Origin: a bacterium
GTDB lineage: Bacteria > Chloroflexota > Dormibacteria > Aeolococcales > Bog-877
Assembly (NCBI GenBank): GCA_021798435.1
Contig: JAJZGN010000012.1
Location: forward strand, 1 to 20,252
Length of the DNA: 20,252 nucleotides
Direction of reading: 5' to 3'
Positions 8,614-15,182 of this stretch are shown here, piece after piece; within the stretch, counting starts at the first letter, position 1; each line of letters starts with the position of its first letter. Made by a program: the position numbers and the translations under genes. The notes beneath the pieces were generated by a model. That model saw nothing but the letters and a program-made list of their open reading frames with translations, was not told the DNA's origin and ran no database searches.

Positions 8614-9182
8614 TCCCGCTCCTCCCGGACCAGGGTGATGGAGTCCTCCCCGTCACACTCCCGGAGCCGGACCCGGACCCGCTCGTCCACCCTCGTGGGC
8701 AGGTTGCGTCCCACGTAGGTGGCTCTGAGGGGCAGCTCCCGGTGGCCCCGGTCGACCAGGACCAGCAGCTCGACCGCCAGCGGGCGACCCAGACCTGCCA
8801 GGGCCACCAGCGCCGCGCGGGCAGTTCTCCCGTGGAAGAGGACGTCGTCCACCAGGACGACGACCCGCTGGTCAATCGCGGCCCGGTCGGCCGCGGGGAG
8901 GGGAGGGTCATTTTGGGCGCCAGGTCCCGAGACCCGGGGACTGTCGTCCCGGAAGGGGCCGGTGTCCAGGGAGACCGCCCGCCACCGACCTCCGGCCTGG
9001 GCCTCGATCAGTTCAGCCAGCCTGGAGGCCAGGTGCACCCCCCTCGTGGCAATCCCGCACAGCGTGACCTGGTCCCCTCCGGGATGGCGCTCCTGGAGCT
9101 CCCGAGCCAACCGCCAGAGGACCCGCTCTAGCTCCTCCGGCCCGGCGACGGTGTTCTCCCGCCGGGGGGCGAGAGCGCTCAT
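8610..9182 (-). CDS. pyrR: PyrR, RNA-binding regulator of the pyr operon
   Basis: PyrR is a phosphoribosyltransferase-fold protein that binds pyr mRNA when UMP/UTP is plentiful. Some members also have uracil phosphoribosyltransferase activity. The 190 residues include LCGIATRGVHLASRLAELIE, SLDTGPFRDD, and the PRPP loop VVVLVDDVLFHGRTARAAL at 107-125, ending in RNLPTRVDERVRVRL. Residues 80-98 form a Pro/Gly-rich stretch at the flexible loop that varies in this family. The ATG overlaps the pyrB stop (ATGA) and the stop overlaps pyrC. Its likely target, a PyrR binding loop, sits in the leader of this same operon at 10175-10205, so it would autoregulate. Its position behind pyrB rather than at the head of the operon is less usual. 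Confidence 0.93.
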   Translation of the reverse strand: MSALAPRRENTVAGPEELERVLWRLARELQERHPGGDQVTLCGIATRGVHLASRLAELIEAQAGGRWRAVSLDTGPFRDDSPRVSGPGAQNDPPLPAADRAAIDQRVVVLVDDVLFHGRTARAALVALAGLGRPLAVELLVLVDRGHRELPLRATYVGRNLPTRVDERVRVRLRECDGEDSITLVREERE

Positions 9183-10117
9183 TCCCCCAGCACCCGGGCC
9201 AGCAGCGCCATTCTCACCGGGACCCCGTTGCGCGCCTGACGGAAGTAGGCGGCGCGCGGGTCGGAGTCCACCTCCGGGTCGATCTCGCCCACCCGGGGAA
9301 GGGGGTGCATCACCACCGCGGTTTCTGGCAGGGCCGCCATCACCTCCCTGGTGACCCGGAACCTGGCGGCGTCCGACCCCGCCTCAGAGATCGGCTCGGA
9401 GAGCCGCTCGGCCTGGATCCGGGTCTGGTAGACGACGTCTGCGCCCACCACCGCCTCCAGCAGGCTGTCGGCCTCCCGAACCTCGGCCCCGGACCGGCGG
9501 AGCGCGCGCACCGTGGGCTCGGGAAGCCGCAGCTGGGCCGGTCCGGCCAGGGTGACCCGGAGGCCCCGGTACTGGGACAGCAGGCGGATGAGGGAGTGCA
9601 CCGTCCTGCCGTTGGCGAGATCGCCAGCCATCACCACCCGGAGCTCCTCCAGCCGCCCCAGCTCAGCCCGGATGGTGTAGAGGTCGAGGAGAGCCTGGGT
9701 GGGGTGTTCGCCCCGGCCGTCTCCGGCGTTGATCACCGGGACCGGCGAGACCGCGGCAGCTCGGGCCGCCGCGCCTTCCTCGGGATGGCGGAGGACGATG
9801 CAGTCGGCGTAACCGCCGACGATCCTGACGGTGTCCTCCAGGGTCTCACCCTTGATCGCCGACGAGAAGTCGCGGGCGTTCTCGGTGCTCACCACCTGGC
9901 CGCCGAGGCGCAGCATGGCGGACTCGAAGCTGAGCCGGGTTCTGGTGCTCGGCTCGTAGAAGAGGGTGGCCATCACCCGTCCCGGGAGAAGCGGCGGCCT
10001 GACTGCCTGAAGCCGGCGGCCCATCTCGTCCGCGGAGGCGAAGAGCTCGTCCAGAAGGCTCGGGGAGAACTGCTCGGCGGAGACCACATGGCGCGTTCCA
10101 CCTTCGCGGATCACCAT
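9179..10117 (-). CDS. pyrB: Aspartate carbamoyltransferase catalytic subunit
   Basis: The enzyme joins carbamoyl phosphate to aspartate, the committed step of pyrimidine synthesis. The 312 residues match the usual catalytic-chain length. The carbamoyl-phosphate site is FYEPSTRTRLSFE (Ser57-Arg61). Lys89 in IKGETLEDT, Arg110-His111, and His138 in GRGEHPTQALLD follow. The aspartate domain has VMAGDLANGRTVHSL and VMHPLPRVGEID. No pyrI regulatory chain is seen, consistent with the PyrR-regulated type. The start is an ATG at 10117 with a strong GAGGAGG six bases upstream (10130-10124). That site is paired in a predicted leader hairpin, so translation should be gated by PyrR. It is the first gene of the operon. 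Confidence 0.95.
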   Translation of the reverse strand: MVIREGGTRHVVSAEQFSPSLLDELFASADEMGRRLQAVRPPLLPGRVMATLFYEPSTRTRLSFESAMLRLGGQVVSTENARDFSSAIKGETLEDTVRIVGGYADCIVLRHPEEGAAARAAAVSPVPVINAGDGRGEHPTQALLDLYTIRAELGRLEELRVVMAGDLANGRTVHSLIRLLSQYRGLRVTLAGPAQLRLPEPTVRALRRSGAEVREADSLLEAVVGADVVYQTRIQAERLSEPISEAGSDAARFRVTREVMAALPETAVVMHPLPRVGEIDPEVDSDPRAAYFRQARNGVPVRMALLARVLGE

Positions 10118-10123
10118 CGCCCA

Positions 10124-10205
10124 CCTCCTCTGACTGAGCCGCGAGGAGGCAAGGCGGCGCCCGGCGCCTGAGTACCTTGCCAGCCTCACAGGACCGGCTT
10201 CAAGG
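10124..10205 (-). promoter_or_regulatory. PyrR binding loop and ribosome-site-masking leader of the pyr operon
   Basis: In the minus-strand RNA, 10205-10175 folds as a lower stem CCUUG/CAAGG, a two-A bulge, and an upper stem GCCGGUC/GGCUGGC closed by hexaloop CUGUGA. The hexaloop fits the known PyrR binding consensus CNGNGA, and the bulged stem fits the known shape. Downstream, CCUCCUC (10149-10143) can pair perfectly with the pyrB ribosome site GAGGAGG (10130-10124). A competing helix is also possible: GGCAAGG (10181-10175, the 3' arm of the PyrR loop) with CCUUGCC (10154-10148), which takes two bases from the masking arm. PyrR binding would therefore free the masking arm and shut off translation. 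There is no U-run, so a transcription terminator is unlikely. Confidence 0.8.
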
Positions 10206-10216
10206 TCGCTGGCAAG

Positions 10217-10238
10217 AGTATACGGGGACCGTCCCCGT
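10217..10238 (-). promoter_or_regulatory. Likely pyr operon promoter with embedded palindrome
   Basis: The minus strand carries TATACT at 10222-10217, a good -10 box that would start RNA near 10210, giving a leader of about 93 bases that contains the whole PyrR element. No TTGACA-like -35 is visible. Directly upstream lies a perfect 8-bp inverted repeat with a one-base centre (arms ACGGGGAC and GTCCCCGT, 10222-10238) that fills the spacer region. The loop is too small for an RNA hairpin, so a protein-binding operator is the better reading. Confidence 0.5.
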
Positions 10239-10791
10239 GGGGCTCGGGCCATCCAGCGGGCTGTGGCTGGGGACCTCATGGCTCCCCCTGGCCGACCTGG
10301 GGGACGCGGAGCGCCGCCTGGACTGGGGAGTCAGCGACCGCCTGGATCTCGCCGCAAGCCTCGGCTCGGCGCTCCTGGGTTGCCCCGCCCCCGAGGGCCG
10401 TTCAGCGGCGAGTGGGAATACCTCGATGGCACCTAGCCGGTGATGCGCCGGGCAAGAGAGCATGGGGTGGTGATCCTGGGCGGCGGCGCCTCGGTCGGGC
10501 TGATCATGAGGGCCATCTGCCACCCGGCCACCGTGCTGGCTCCGACGGTGCGGTGGATCTCCCACAGCTGTCCCCGAGGGCAAGCCGACATGCCCCATCG
10601 TCCTGCCAGCTCGCATTCAGTTCACGGGCTGAGGGCGGCCCAACCCTCCGTTCGGTCTCCGGCAAGCTGTGGTCGACCGCCGCTGCCGTCCCAACCCGGG
10701 AGATGCCTTCGGACGGTGGCCGTTCGCGCGCTCCCGGAGCCAAAGAGCAACCTGGGAGCCGGCGGTGTGCCCCAGGGCAGTCCGGCACAGG
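10239..10791. other. Gene-free stretch between the pyr operon and the DIP1984 gene
   Basis: About 550 bases lie between the divergent pyr promoter and the next gene. Open frames exist on both strands, but their translations are Arg/Pro/Ser-rich, lack any recognisable motif and have no good ribosome site. I see no tRNA, repeat array or terminator with a T-run. It may be decayed coding sequence. Confidence 0.5.
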
Positions 10792-10817
10792 TATCCTGGC
10801 CCGGTCAGGCTGGGAGG
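10792..10817 (+). promoter_or_regulatory. Candidate -10 box and ribosome binding site for the DIP1984 gene
   Basis: TATCCT at 10792-10797 could be a -10 box with RNA starting near 10804; no clear -35 is seen. GGGAGG at 10812-10817 lies eight bases before the ATG at 10826 and decides the start. A closer ATG at 10818 is out of frame and stops after three codons. Confidence 0.4.
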
Positions 10818-10825
10818 ATGGCAGG

Positions 10826-11335
10826 ATGAAGCTGGCTGAGGCGCTTCTGCTTCGCGCTGACCGCAAGCGGGCCCACGACCAATTGAGAGCCAGGGCCCAG
10901 GGGGCGGCCCGGTTTCAGGAGGGAGAGCCCCCTGCGGAGGCGGCCAGCGATCTCATCGCCCGCGCTGACCGTGCGCTGGAAATGCTGGAGTCCCTGATCC
11001 GCCAGATCAATCTGACCAATGCCGTCACCACGCTGCCCTCGGGCCGGACGATGACAGCGGCCTTGGCGGAGCGCGATGTGCTGACCCTGCGCCACTCGCT
11101 CTACAGCGGCGTGGCCGACGCGGCCTCGGGGGCCAGAGGGTCAGGGCCTCACGGCGCCATGGAACGCCAGATGCGTTCTGAGCTGCGATATGTGACCGAT
11201 CTGCCGGTCGCGGAACTTCGGCGGGTCGCAGATCAGATCGCCGAGCGTCGGCGTTTACTGGACGCGGAGATCCAGTCCGCCAACTGGGCAACAGACCTTA
11301 TCGAGGAGGCACCGAGCGGCCGCGGCAGCGGGTAG
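10826..11335 (+). CDS. DIP1984-family protein (septicolysin-like annotation)
   Basis: The 169-residue, largely helical protein begins MKLAEALLLRADRKRAHDQLRARA and continues with LIRQINLTNAVTTLPSGRTMTAALAERDVLTLRHSLY and ends ELRRVADQIAERRRLLDAEIQSANW. These blocks match the DIP1984 family. Its members are sometimes labelled septicolysin, but the biochemical role is not established. The pattern of heptads suggests two long coiled-coil helices around a short linker. There is no signal peptide or membrane segment, so it should be cytoplasmic. Length is close to the family norm and the ribosome site is good, so the gene appears intact. It stands alone, with no operon partner. Confidence 0.8.
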   Translation: MKLAEALLLRADRKRAHDQLRARAQGAARFQEGEPPAEAASDLIARADRALEMLESLIRQINLTNAVTTLPSGRTMTAALAERDVLTLRHSLYSGVADAASGARGSGPHGAMERQMRSELRYVTDLPVAELRRVADQIAERRRLLDAEIQSANWATDLIEEAPSGRGSG

Positions 11336-11358
11336 GAGACCTTCCAGAGCGGGTGTCG

Positions 11359-11427
11359 CCCGGACGACCGGGCACCATTGGTTCCGGGCGAGGGCTGCCC
11401 TCGGCGGTTCAATTCCGCCATCCACAG
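11359..11427 (+). other. Three consecutive small hairpins, the last resembling a tRNA T-arm
   Basis: Just downstream of the DIP1984 gene are GCCCGG-ACGA-CCGGGC (11359-11374), CGAGGG-CTG-CCCTCG (11389-11403) and GGCGG-TTCAATT-CCGCC (11403-11419). The last has a five-pair stem and the TTCAAnT loop of a tRNA T-arm, followed by seven bases that could be an acceptor strand. No matching 5' acceptor strand (TGTGGAT), D-arm or anticodon arm is present upstream, so this is not an intact tRNA. It may be a tRNA 3' remnant or a terminator-like structured region. Confidence 0.25.
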
Positions 11428-11466
11428 AGCACGCCCAGCACCTGGCACAACTGCACCGAGAACACT

Positions 11467-11760
11467 TCAAATCGCAACACCTGGCGCCGGCTGGATCGTC
11501 ACCGAGGGCGGGTAAGGGGAGCTGCCAACACAACTCAGCCAGTGGCTGTGCCAAGGCCCCCAGCCCCATGTCGCGCTCGGCGCAGCTGAGCGCCGTCCGC
11601 GCCCGGTTTCGCGCCGATCGCTCGTCGTAAAGCCTGGCGCGGCAACCGGTGAGCACCGGCACCGTGTCCCGGACGGGGGGCCCTCCACTTCACCCCGGCG
11701 AAGCACCGCCAGCCAGCGCTCCTGGGTGAGCAGAGATGCCGCGGCCAGCTCCGCCTTCAC
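11467..11760 (-). pseudogene. Possible decayed gene with a frameshift at a G run
   Basis: A GTG at 11760 overlaps the stop of the next upstream ORF as GTGA, a typical coupled start. The first 31 codons read as natural protein (KAELAAASLLTQERWLAVLR, then RGEVEGPP). At a run of six G on the plus strand (11675-11680), sensible protein appears to move to another frame: TVPVLTGCRARLYDERSARN, then RARTALSCAERDMGLGALAQ, continuing to roughly 11490. The frame that stays open instead becomes Ser/Pro/Trp-rich. I infer a one-base indel in a helical protein of unknown family. It could also be chance. Confidence 0.25.
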
Positions 11761-11945
11761 ACCCGGGCCAGGCGACACCGAACGACGGCCCTCGCACCGC
11801 CCAGACACCCGCCTGAGTTGCCCGCAATCGGAACCTCTTCCGGGACACTCGAGGCGGGAGTCCGACGGTTAGCTCTCATCTGCTGGGCCAGCCCCATAAG
11901 ACCGGCCCGCAAATAAGCCCTGTGACCGGGGGCTATGTACGACAC
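11757..11945 (-). CDS. Small ORF of unknown function, possibly a remnant of a mobile-element regulator
   Basis: A 62-codon frame from a GTG contains one convincing amphipathic helix, HRAYLRAGLMGLAQQMRANR, followed by a Pro/Ser/Glu-rich linker and a poor Cys/Arg-rich end. A similar N-terminal helix occurs in some small actinobacterial and phage DNA-binding proteins, but I cannot assign a family. The stop overlaps the start of the next minus-strand ORF by four bases, which supports a former operon. There is no clear Shine-Dalgarno. Confidence that it is expressed is low. Confidence 0.25.
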   Translation of the reverse strand: MSYIAPGHRAYLRAGLMGLAQQMRANRRTPASSVPEEVPIAGNSGGCLGGARAVVRCRLARV

Positions 11946-12061
11946 TGCCCGGGTGAGCGGTTTGCTGGTCGGCTACGCCGGATCTCCACTGAGGGGCTCA
12001 GGACCTCACTACCCAGCCCGAGGCGCTCTTGGCCCTCGGGGTGGTGCGAGCGCGTTGCTGA

Positions 12062-12138
12062 CCATGGGCTCAGTGCCTGATGCGCGAGACATCGTCGACG
12101 AGCTGACCAAGCGGGAGATCAAGTTGAGCCATGGTTGA
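12062..12138 (+). pseudogene. Serine resolvase fragment
   Basis: The last residues of a short plus-strand frame, SVPDARDIVDELTKREIKLS followed by HG and a TGA, resemble the segment of Tn3-type resolvases that follows the LDRLxRS motif (typically PDARxIxDELxxRxVxLxxGG). The catalytic N-terminus and the following VGRLLFNVLAMVAEFE block are absent. Just past the stop, the frame VGYSD faintly echoes the expected SVYDP. I read it as a tiny leftover of a resolvase gene interrupted by a stop and overgrown by the next gene. Confidence 0.4.
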
Positions 12139-12153
12139 GTCGGGTACTCAGAT

Positions 12154-12867
12154 GTGCGGCAACGTGGGACTGGCAAGGGCATCATCGTAGGGGGCGTCGA
12201 GGCACTCATCCTTGGAGTTGGAGTTGGCGGTGCGATCACGCTTGCAGCCAGCTCGAACAAGAGTCCTGTGACCAACCCTGATCGTGGGCTAGCGGACGCG
12301 CAACGGGCACTCCGCTATAGTCAGTTACGAGGCGCGTTCGAAGCTCACTACACTTCCTGGCTGGAACACCTAGACATCGGACGGCTCGCGCTGGGGAAGC
12401 TGCCAAGGGAGTCAATGCTGGGCACAGGAGTAGCGGCCCAAGCGCAGACTCTGGCAGAGGCAGTAGCGGGTGCCGAGTACATCGTCGTGGGTACGGCTAC
12501 GGCGATCAAGCCAACTCCATTCAGCGGGACCGCGGTGACCTTGGCGGTGACTGCGACGGTAAAGGGTCCCTCGGTCAAGGAGGTTACGATTGTCCAGCCC
12601 GGTGGCTTGCTTCCGACGAGTGACTGGAAGGGGGTCATTGTGGCGTCGGCACCAACAGATCCACTTCTGTTGCCGGGGCAAGAAGCTTTGCTGTTCTTGA
12701 CCAGGGCAGCAGGCAGTACGAATTTCAGTGTCCAGCCTGTCACCGGCCTATATTCAATTACCCGTGGGACCGTCGAGGCCGTCCTGGGTAATCCTTTTGC
12801 TCCCGAAGTGTCAGGGCGGTCCGTGGCTGCAATGAAGGGGCAGATCGCAGCGGTGACCATCAAGTAG
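12154..12867 (+). CDS. Membrane-anchored exported protein of unknown function
   Basis: The frame of 237 residues starts at a GTG; the frame is closed by a TGA 15 bases upstream, so no earlier start exists. Residues 9-31 (GIIVGGVEALILGVGVGGAI and on) form one membrane segment after a basic start, giving a signal-anchor with no signal peptidase site obvious. A helical part (residues 45-105) precedes a beta-rich domain: AEYIVVGTATAIK, VTLAVTATVKG, VKEVTIVQPGG, LLPGQEALLFL, then GLYSITRGTVEAV. The alternation GxV...VxVxxxxKG...PGQExLLFL suggests an extracellular beta-sandwich, but I cannot name a family. Codon use is visibly less GC-rich at third positions than in the pyr genes, suggesting transfer. 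No operon partner is apparent. Confidence 0.65.
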   Translation: MRQRGTGKGIIVGGVEALILGVGVGGAITLAASSNKSPVTNPDRGLADAQRALRYSQLRGAFEAHYTSWLEHLDIGRLALGKLPRESMLGTGVAAQAQTLAEAVAGAEYIVVGTATAIKPTPFSGTAVTLAVTATVKGPSVKEVTIVQPGGLLPTSDWKGVIVASAPTDPLLLPGQEALLFLTRAAGSTNFSVQPVTGLYSITRGTVEAVLGNPFAPEVSGRSVAAMKGQIAAVTIK

Positions 12868-12903
12868 AACCGCGGACGACAAGAGCGCCTACGAGGATGT
12901 CTT

Positions 12904-12921
12904 GCGGGCAGAGACACCCGC
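12904..12921. terminator. Weak hairpin between convergent genes
   Basis: GCGGG and CCCGC with an 8-base loop lie between the convergent stops at 12867 and 12957. CTTCTC follows on the plus side. The stem is short and there is no T-run, so the assignment as a shared terminator rests mainly on position. Confidence 0.2.
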
Positions 12922-12956
12922 CTTCTCAGGTGCCGACTCCAGCCTTTTCAGACGAG

Positions 12957-13682
12957 CTACGATCTCGCAGGAGCCTTCTCCCGAGTCCGTCGTGACCTGC
13001 GCGACCCGGCTGGTCGGCCTCGTTTCAGCATGCCGCCATCGCGGGTGATCACCCGGGCCACTGTCGCCACATACCAGTGGCGGCCACCCCGTGGAGCTGG
13101 TACCCCATCAACTTCCAGCTCCCGCGCGATCGCGGTCGCGGTCAAGCGCCTGCGGCGCAGCTCCCGGATCCGCACGGCCACCTCGACCGGCACCTCGGGC
13201 GGGCGGCCAAGGCGCACCCCCTGGGCCCTCTTGGCGGCCAGCGCCTCCCGGGTCCGCTGTCCGATCATCCGTCGCTCGTACTGGGAGGTGGAGGCGGTGA
13301 CGTTGGCCACCAGCTCGCCTGGTGGGGTCATGGTGTCGGCGCCCAGGTCGACCACCACCAGCCCCCAGCCCTCCCGGCGAGCCTGCTCGAGGAGGCCGGA
13401 GAAGTCGTGGACCGAGCGGCTGAGCCGGTCCAGCTTGGCGACCACCAGGGCGGCGGCGCCCCCGCTGCGCACGGTGGCCAGCGCCTCGGCGAGTTCAGGC
13501 CTGCCGTCCAGGCTGCCGCCCGAGGCTATGTCCTGGTGCATCCGCAGCAGCTGGAGCCTGCGGGCCCGGCAGGCGGCCCGGATGGCGGCCTCCTGGGCAG
13601 CCAGGCCGAGGCCGGAGTCCCCCTGTTCCAAGGTGGAAACGCGCGCGTACCCGATGACCGGCAGCAGTGAACTCGGTCGCAT
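12957..13682 (-). CDS. Small serine recombinase (resolvase/invertase type)
   Basis: The 241-residue protein has a complete catalytic domain: VIGYARVSTLEQ with nucleophile Ser16 and Arg14, then RPELAEALATVRSG, LVVAKLDRLSRSV (Arg86, Arg90), and SQYERRMIGQRTREAL (Arg137/Arg138) leading into the long E-helix. VRLGRPPEVPVEVAVRIREL and the helix-turn-helix LTATAIARELEVDGVPAPRG come next, resembling the first part of the domain found in larger serine integrases. A basic tail ends the protein. It should cut and rejoin DNA at paired sites. The start is the ATG at 13682; there is no strong ribosome site, and a TTG a few codons upstream is possible. Its only partner nearby is a divergent methyltransferase. 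No transposase or clear element boundary is seen. Confidence 0.88.
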   Translation of the reverse strand: MRPSSLLPVIGYARVSTLEQGDSGLGLAAQEAAIRAACRARRLQLLRMHQDIASGGSLDGRPELAEALATVRSGGAAALVVAKLDRLSRSVHDFSGLLEQARREGWGLVVVDLGADTMTPPGELVANVTASTSQYERRMIGQRTREALAAKRAQGVRLGRPPEVPVEVAVRIRELRRRRLTATAIARELEVDGVPAPRGGRHWYVATVARVITRDGGMLKRGRPAGSRRSRRTREKAPARS

Positions 13683-13692
13683 TTCGGAATAG

Positions 13693-13716
13693 TTGCGCAA
13701 ACCACCGTTTACGCTA
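13693..13716. repeat. Imperfect palindrome in front of the recombinase gene
   Basis: The 24-base element has outer halves TTGCGCAAACCA and CCGTTTACGCTA, which match each other in 8 of 12 positions when one is reversed and complemented. The core GCGCAAAC and GTTTACGC differ at one position across a four-base spacer. It begins 11 bases upstream of the recombinase start. Size and form suit a small serine recombinase subsite or an autoregulatory operator. The minus-strand TAGCGT inside it could also be a -10 box. Confidence 0.4.
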
Positions 13717-13790
13717 CTTTCTTTGCCGCCGCCACGCCCCGCAGCTCGGATATCTCCGTACAGCGGCCGAAGAGGAGACATCCTGCGATA

Positions 13791-14678
13791 TTGTCCCCCG
13801 TGGACTCTGAGCCGCCCCCCTCCTCTACACCTGCCAGCGCTGTCCTCCTCGCCGTATGGCGCGAAGAGGAGGGGCTTTTCCGCGAAGGCTGGGACTTCTC
13901 GCACCTTACTGGTCGCCTCACCGAGGAGGACCCGCCCTGGGACTTCGACGGAGCGTGCCGAGCAGCGCTCGCCAGTGCTGCTCACGTGCTCGACATGGGT
14001 ACCGGGGGCGGAGAGCGTCTTCTCAGCCTCGCCGATGGCCTCCCACAGGACACGGTGGCCACCGAGGGCTGGGAGCCCAACTTCTCGGTGGCACAGGCCA
14101 ACCTCGCGAACCTCCACATCCCGGTGGTGAGGTACGACGCCGCGGCGGAGCCGGCCATGGCTTTGCCATTCAGAGCTGGTCGATTCGACCTCGTGCTCAA
14201 TCGCCACGAAGCGTTCGATGCCTTGGAGGTGTTCCGTGTGCTCAAGCCGGGCGGGATATTCCTTACGCAGCAGGTGGGAGGCGATGACTTCGCCGAAGCA
14301 CACGACCTCTTCGGTGCTAAGGCGCATTACCCGGAGCACACCCTGGATCGGGTCGTCGAACAATTGACGGAGGCGGGCTTCCGAGTCGACGAGGCGGGAG
14401 CGTGGAAGGGAACGTCACGCTTCCACGATGTCGGCGCGCTCGTCTACTACTTCAAGCTCTCCCCCTGGGACGTTCCCGAGGACTTCTGCGTCGACGGCTA
14501 CGCCGATGTGTTGCTCCGCCTGCATGCCGCCGGGCCGGGAGGAGGCCGGCCACTCTCCTTCACCGCCTCTCGCTTCTGGCTTCGGGCCAGCAAGCCCCGC
14601 CTGAACTCCTGCCCCGGTGGCTCCATGAGGAGGAAGACCTCACGGCGTGGGTTCGATTGGGACCAAGGGCACCGGTAG
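13791..14678 (+). CDS. SAM-dependent methyltransferase, class I
   Basis: The protein of about 295 residues has the Rossmann methyltransferase core: motif I HVLDMGTGGGERLLSL at 65-80, an acidic loop VATEGWEPN, post-motif PVVRYDAAAE, then LPFRAGRFDLVLNRHEAFDA and FRVLKPGGIFLTQQVGG. The N-terminal EEEGLFREGWDFSHLTGR and the later RFHDVGALVYYFKLSPWDVP match a family common in actinobacteria annotated only as methyltransferase. The substrate is unknown. The start may be the TTG at 13791 or the GTG at 13800; AGGAG lies at 13773-13777, somewhat far. The last 25 residues (KPRLNSCPGGSMRRKTSRRG and on) extend beyond the usual end and may be read-through into non-coding sequence. It diverges from the recombinase gene. 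Confidence 0.82.
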   Translation: MSPVDSEPPPSSTPASAVLLAVWREEEGLFREGWDFSHLTGRLTEEDPPWDFDGACRAALASAAHVLDMGTGGGERLLSLADGLPQDTVATEGWEPNFSVAQANLANLHIPVVRYDAAAEPAMALPFRAGRFDLVLNRHEAFDALEVFRVLKPGGIFLTQQVGGDDFAEAHDLFGAKAHYPEHTLDRVVEQLTEAGFRVDEAGAWKGTSRFHDVGALVYYFKLSPWDVPEDFCVDGYADVLLRLHAAGPGGGRPLSFTASRFWLRASKPRLNSCPGGSMRRKTSRRGFDWDQGHR

Positions 14679-15113
14679 GGAGCGCGTCAGAAGTGCCATA
14701 CGGCCCAGTCCTCCCACCGCGATCGTCCCTCTGAGGCCGCCGTACGCGCCGTGCGGCAGATGATGGCCCTCCAAGGCGTAAGGGACGAAACCTGCGTCGG
14801 TTCAGTCGGACCCGTGGTCGCTCGAGGAGCCTCGCACATAGATGCCCAGGCCGTCTGCCGAGGGTGCGCCGGAGGCGCCGAGGTTCACCAGGCTCGGGCG
14901 CGGCCTCACCCGCACGGCCAGCACGGGGTGGCCAGCGAACAGCCCCCAACTCTTGCAGGTGTTCACAGACGGACTCCACGGCGCCTTTCCACATCCATGG
15001 CCTTCATGGCGCTAGCCGCCCTCCCGGATGGAGGCGCCCACCCACTCTTCATCACCGGCCCCGGGGCCGGCAGGTCCTGGCCCGAACCAGGCGGGGGCGT
15101 CCATCCCTCCCAG
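14679..15113. other. Gene-free stretch
   Basis: About 435 bases with no convincing gene. Frames on both strands are His/Pro/Arg-rich and motif-free. A 54-codon minus-strand frame ending near 14809 has somewhat natural composition (SLVNLGASGAPSADGLGIYV) but has no ribosome site or relatives I recognise. No tRNA or repeat is seen. Confidence 0.45.
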
Positions 15114-15140
15114 CTGACTCTCAGAAAGTTGGGGTAAGGT
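15114..15140 (+). promoter_or_regulatory. Candidate promoter for the SHOCT-LLM/UbiA-CPBP cluster
   Basis: TAAGGT at 15135-15140 fits the TAnnnT -10 box common in GC-rich bacteria. CTGACT at 15114-15119 is a partial -35 match with a short 15-base spacer. GGAAGGAGG at 15165-15173 is a strong ribosome site nine bases before the ATG at 15183. Confidence 0.4.
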
Positions 15141-15182
15141 GGGAGTTAGGGCGGCCCATGCCCCGGAAGGAGGCGTTCTGAG

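Noticed and set aside
13683..14363. N-terminal extension of the recombinase frame
   Set aside because: It is antisense to the methyltransferase gene and shows no family similarity; the catalytic domain begins a few residues after the ATG at 13682.
14642..14680. GGTTCGATT near the end of the methyltransferase gene as a tRNA T-loop
   Set aside because: Flanking bases cannot form a five-pair T-stem and no other tRNA arms are present.
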